From Beroe forskalii (taxonomy: Eukaryota > Ctenophora > Nuda > Beroida > Beroidae), in contig WFMF01000067.1 of assembly GCA_011033025.1 (NCBI GenBank), positions 372,001-436,000 on the forward strand: DNA of 64,000 bases, read 5' to 3'. This document shows positions 63,781 through 64,000 of this stretch, piece after piece; position 1 is the first letter of the stretch; each line of letters opens with the position of its first letter. The position numbers and the translations under genes are program-made. Under the pieces are notes generated by a model, which was given only the letters and a program-made list of their open reading frames with translations, was not told the DNA's origin and ran no database searches.

Positions 63781-63931
63781 TTACTCTTCCTCCGAATCTA
63801 AGAGACCATTCATCTCCAAGGAATCGACATTGCTGCTGGTACCAAGGGGCCGGGGGTGGTGTCTCTTGTAGGATTTATCAGTCAGAGCTGCAACTACCAG
63901 CATTGTTAGGGCAACTCCAATGAAACTCCAC
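63781..63931 (-). CDS. Last exon of an unidentified membrane protein
   Basis: After a TTTCAG acceptor the minus strand reads (in the only frame open to a stop) WSFIGVALTMLVVAALTDKS, then YKRHHPRPLGTSSNVDSLEM and NGLLDSEEE-stop (TAA at 63781-63783). The hydrophobic start followed by a basic then acidic tail looks like a final transmembrane segment with a short cytoplasmic tail. LLDSEEE could include an acidic dileucine-type sorting signal (inference). The remainder of the gene lies beyond the window. Family not recognised. Confidence 0.65.
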
Positions 63932-64000
63932 CTGAAATAGGAAGATTGAGACACTTATTAAACAAACAGGTAACATAATCTGAACAATAAATGTGATATA

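Overview
The window is eukaryotic nuclear DNA from an animal, most likely a marine invertebrate. It is AT-rich, genes are split by GT-AG introns from under 0.1 kb to 10 kb, and intergenic and intronic DNA is packed with minisatellites, inverted-repeat elements and MITEs. Three protein-coding genes and the last exon of a fourth can be read. I cannot name the phylum. Short isolated ORFs elsewhere have no support and are not annotated.

Layout. 1-5.2 kb: intergenic, with four copies of a 16-bp hairpin word and a 1.2-kb CpG-rich 23-bp minisatellite. 5.3-23.5 kb, minus strand: an orthologue of SPAG1 (dynein-arm assembly, TPR cochaperone) in 19 coding exons. Its 9-kb intron 13 holds nested inverted repeats, a hAT-type transposon with its empty-site paralogue, and a TIR-bounded minisatellite. 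23.5-28.4 kb: intergenic. 28.4-29.15 kb, plus strand: a two-exon gene for a secreted, probably GPI-anchored protein with two Ly6/uPAR (LU) domains. 29.6-30.5 kb: broken duplicate of SPAG1 exons 1 and 3. 31.9-57.7 kb, minus strand: an orthologue of KDM1B/LSD2 (flavin histone H3K4 demethylase) in 18 coding exons, 811 codons. Its 10.4-kb intron 12 carries two large TIR elements. 57.7-63.8 kb: intergenic, with a cluster of hairpin and cloverleaf inverted repeats. 63.78-63.93 kb, minus strand: last exon of an unidentified membrane protein.

The genes do not form a pathway. SPAG1 acts in cytoplasmic dynein-arm assembly, KDM1B in chromatin, and the LU protein at the cell surface.

Three observations stand out. 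First, tandem duplications repeatedly span exon edges (SPAG1 exons 4, 13, 14; KDM1B exons 7, 8, 10, 11; the stop-codon end of the LU gene), copying splice sites into adjacent introns. Second, nested foldback sequences carry the DNA mini-hairpin heptamer GCGAAGC at the tips of their arms. Third, several TIR-bounded elements have minisatellites as their interior. SPAG1 also has two lesions (exon 13 stop and donor loss, exon 15 frame error), so it may be decaying, or the assembly may contain errors there.
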